Shown one piece after another: positions 6,674 through 8,613 of a stretch of 8,613 nt of DNA. The notes beneath the pieces were generated by a model. The model had not been told where the DNA came from. It worked only from the letters and a program-made list of their open reading frames with translations, and ran no database searches. The translations under genes and the position numbers were made by a program. Position 1 is the first letter of the stretch; every line of letters begins with the position of its first letter. The DNA is from an uncultured Lachnospiraceae bacterium (lineage in GTDB: Bacteria; Bacillota_A; Clostridia; Lachnospirales; Lachnospiraceae), in assembly GCA_946630765.1 (NCBI GenBank), contig CAMOZF010000064.1, forward strand, positions 1-8,613. The letters run 5' to 3'.

Positions 6674-7609
6674 ATGCTGGAGAGAATTCAGGAACTGCTG
6701 CAGAAGGGATATGACTATCCGGAAGTAACCAAAGGCATTCCGCACGGCGACATGCCGGGCGATAAGATCGGGATTGACGAAGGACATGTAAAGAAAGCGC
6801 AGGTGATTTTCCCTGAGCTTCTGAGACTGCTTCTGGAAAACGGCCGGGAGAAGGCCGTCCTCTGCGTTTCGGGCGGATCGGGCGTCGGCAAGTCGGAAAT
6901 CGCTTCGATCCTCGGATACTACCTTCGGAGTATGGGAATCGGCACATATGTCCTTTCGGGAGACAATTATCCGCGCCGGATTCCGATGTACAATGACGCG
7001 GAGCGCCTCAGCACTTTCAGGACCGCCGGAATCCGCGGCATGATCAGAGACGGCGTGTATTCCGATGAAGCCGGCCAGGAGCTGATCGCGCTTCAGAAGG
7101 AAGAAGCTGACCCGGATCCGGGAAAATGCGCCGGATATCCATGGCTCAGCTCCTATATCGCACACGGAAAAGCGGCGCTTACGGATTACCTCGGCACTGA
7201 AAAAGAGATTGATTTTGAGGAGCTTTCCGGGATTCTTGAGGCTTTCAAGGCCGGTGAAAAGGAGATATTCCTGAAGCGCATGGGCAGAACCGATACCGAG
7301 CTCTGGTACAGCAAAACAGACTTCTCTTCAGTCAATGTGCTGATCGTCGAGTGGACGCATGGAAACAGCGACTTCCTTCAGGGCGTGGACATCCCGATCC
7401 TGCTGAATTCGACGCCGGAGGAAACACTGGCTCACCGCCGCGCGAGAAACCGCGACGGCAAGACCGATTCCGCCTTTACGACCATGGTGCTTGCGATCGA
7501 GCAGAAAAAACTGCACGAGCAGGCGCACAAAGCGAAGATTATCGTCAGTAAGGACGGAGCGCTCCTCGACTTCGCAGCATATTCGGCACTAATGGACGGA
7601 AAGTTCTGA
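6674..7609 (+). CDS. P-loop small-molecule kinase (uridine kinase/phosphoribulokinase-like), acceptor unknown
   Basis: This is a 311-residue protein from ATG 6674, chosen because AGGTG at 6663-6667 lies 6 bases upstream; the open frame before it runs inside the previous gene. A Walker A motif, GGSGVGKS (residues 67-74), begins a P-loop kinase core. It is followed by VLSGDNYPRR (93-102), where Asp97 sits in the position of the catalytic or substrate-binding Asp of uridine kinase-like enzymes. VLIVEWTHG (222-230) fills the Walker B-like strand position. RRARNRDGK (255-263) resembles the basic lid of the family. The first 60 residues are an additional helical segment. Proteins like this may be labelled adenylylsulfate kinase or uridine kinase by automatic pipelines, but no sulfate or nucleotide gene is nearby. 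It lies 14 bases after one phosphorylase and 16 before another, so a sugar, polyol or glucoside is a more likely target. That target is inference. Confidence 0.75.
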   Translation: MLERIQELLQKGYDYPEVTKGIPHGDMPGDKIGIDEGHVKKAQVIFPELLRLLLENGREKAVLCVSGGSGVGKSEIASILGYYLRSMGIGTYVLSGDNYPRRIPMYNDAERLSTFRTAGIRGMIRDGVYSDEAGQELIALQKEEADPDPGKCAGYPWLSSYIAHGKAALTDYLGTEKEIDFEELSGILEAFKAGEKEIFLKRMGRTDTELWYSKTDFSSVNVLIVEWTHGNSDFLQGVDIPILLNSTPEETLAHRRARNRDGKTDSAFTTMVLAIEQKKLHEQAHKAKIIVSKDGALLDFAAYSALMDGKF

Positions 7610-7613
7610 GAAA

Positions 7614-7619
7614 AAGGAG
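7614..7619 (+). promoter_or_regulatory. Ribosome binding site deciding between two adjacent ATG starts
   Basis: AAGGAG lies 3 bases before ATG 7623 and 6 bases before ATG 7626; the two are consecutive in-frame codons. The 6-base spacing is more usual, so 7626 is preferred. The choice changes the protein by one Met only. Confidence 0.6.
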
Positions 7620-7625
7620 ATCATG

Positions 7626-8613
7626 ATGAGCAAATTTGCGGATAATGGTCCGATGCTGAATGCCTATCCGGACAGCGTCGGCGGAACCTTGAAGGATATT
7701 GTCGCCTTTCTGAAAAAAGATGAGGCAAAGGACATTTTCAGTTCTTTCTACATCCTGCCCAGCATATTCAACACCGACCTTGACCGCGGCTTCTCGGTCA
7801 TCAGCTACGATATCAATGAAATGCTTGGCTCCAGGGAAGACATCGAGGACCTGAAGGCGCTGAAGATGGATCTGAAGCTGGACTTCATCCTGAACCACAT
7901 TTCCGTACTTTCAAAACAGTTCCAGGACATCGTGAAGAACGGCGAGGAGTCAAAATACAAGGACTTTTTCATCAACTGGAACCGCTTCTGGGAAGGCTGC
8001 GGAGAAATGACAGCGGACGGCTATATTCAGCCGGATCAGAAATATATCGAGAACATGTTCTTCCGGAAACCGGGACTGCCGATCCTGATGGTCCGCTTCC
8101 CGGATGGAAGAGACATGCCTTACTGGAATACCTTCTATCAGGAAGTGCGCTATCCGGTGCTTTCCTATGAAATCCTGATGGAGATCTTCCCGGGCATGCA
8201 GTACCTCATGGCGGATACGATCGCGAAGAAGATCAATGTTCAGATCCAGGGAGGAACAGCAGTAAAGGATCTGGACTTTTCCGGATTTGAGCGCTTCCGC
8301 GAAAAGACTGCGGCATACCTTGAGTCAAACCGCAGCTATCTCGGTCAGATGGATCTCAATATCAAATCCGATCTCGTGTGGGAGTATTACGACGAGGTTC
8401 TTCATACCCTTGCGTCCTACGGTACAAAGATCGTACGGCTCGACGCTTTTGCCTACGCGCCGAAGGAGCCGGGCGAAAAGAATTTCCTCAATGAGCCCGG
8501 AACATGGGAACTTCTCGCGAAGGTGCAGAAACTCGCGGATAAATACGGCCTGAAGCTTTTGCCGGAGATCCACGCCAGCTACGGCGAGGGGACCTATGAG
8601 AAGATCGCCGCCC
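7626..8613 (+). CDS. Divergent GH13_18-type glycoside phosphorylase/alpha-amylase family protein with a large insertion (3' end cut off)
   Basis: The frame is open from ATG 7626 to the window edge, giving 329 residues with no stop. It is related to the phosphorylase two genes upstream: AYPDSVGG (13-20) answers TYADSMGG, LDRGFSVISYD answers GDRGFAVINYD, and FILNHIS answers FMLNHIS. RLDAFAYAPKEPG (271-283) and LLPEIHASY (311-319) hold the nucleophile Asp273 and acid/base Glu314. Asp53, His91 and Arg271 are also kept, so the glucose site looks active. Two parts differ strongly. The segment YILPSIFNTD replaces HILPFYPSSG near the active site. About 65-70 residues (about 172-240) are inserted between the WNTFYQE strand and the QMDLN strand, where sucrose phosphorylases have no insertion. 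The loop equivalents that bind the acceptor are therefore new. It may be a phosphorylase or hydrolase for a glucoside related to that of its neighbour. The C-terminal half is not in the window. Confidence 0.78.
   Translation, partial: MSKFADNGPMLNAYPDSVGGTLKDIVAFLKKDEAKDIFSSFYILPSIFNTDLDRGFSVISYDINEMLGSREDIEDLKALKMDLKLDFILNHISVLSKQFQDIVKNGEESKYKDFFINWNRFWEGCGEMTADGYIQPDQKYIENMFFRKPGLPILMVRFPDGRDMPYWNTFYQEVRYPVLSYEILMEIFPGMQYLMADTIAKKINVQIQGGTAVKDLDFSGFERFREKTAAYLESNRSYLGQMDLNIKSDLVWEYYDEVLHTLASYGTKIVRLDAFAYAPKEPGEKNFLNEPGTWELLAKVQKLADKYGLKLLPEIHASYGEGTYEKIAA

Noticed and set aside
6674..7609. Adenylylsulfate kinase (CysC) identity for the kinase
   Set aside because: Only the Walker A motif supports it. 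The protein is much longer than the roughly 200-residue CysC enzymes, has a different motif order, and has no sulfate-assimilation gene nearby.

Overview
This window holds seven genes, all on the + strand and closely packed. Six gaps separate them, of 26, 127, 33, 70, 14 and 16 bases. Both ends cut through a gene. The DNA is moderately GC-rich. Good AGGAG-type ribosome binding sites, one GTG start and protein sequences resembling those of anaerobic Bacillota suggest a Clostridia member, perhaps Lachnospiraceae. This placement is an inference from style, not from a marker gene. I saw no tRNA, rRNA, CRISPR array, transposase or phage gene.

Layout: (1) positions 2-514, the C-terminal part of a Nif3-like dinuclear-metal protein; (2) 541-1752, an SGNH/GDSL hydrolase; (3) 1880-3535, a two-domain alpha/beta hydrolase related to PHB depolymerase/feruloyl esterase-type enzymes; (4) 3569-5113, a type B carboxylesterase; (5) 5184-6659, a GH13 subfamily 18 sucrose-phosphorylase-type enzyme; (6) 6674-7609, a P-loop small-molecule kinase of uridine kinase/phosphoribulokinase type; (7) 7626 to the window end, a second, divergent GH13_18-type enzyme with a long insertion, cut off by the window edge. 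The 127-base gap at 1753-1879 contains a strong inverted repeat just before gene 3.

Taken together, genes 2-7 look like a cytoplasmic catabolic locus, since no signal peptide is visible in the complete proteins. Three esterases with unrelated or differently built folds could remove acyl groups from a sugar. One or two phosphorylases could then split the bared glucoside with phosphate into glucose 1-phosphate and an acceptor. The kinase could phosphorylate either the acceptor or the glucoside. Acylated sucrose or another acylated alpha-glucoside is the simplest substrate class to propose, but this is inference. The first phosphorylase has a changed acceptor loop with basic residues where sucrose phosphorylase has its fructose-binding Asp, so plain sucrose should not be assumed. 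No transporter or regulator lies in the window.
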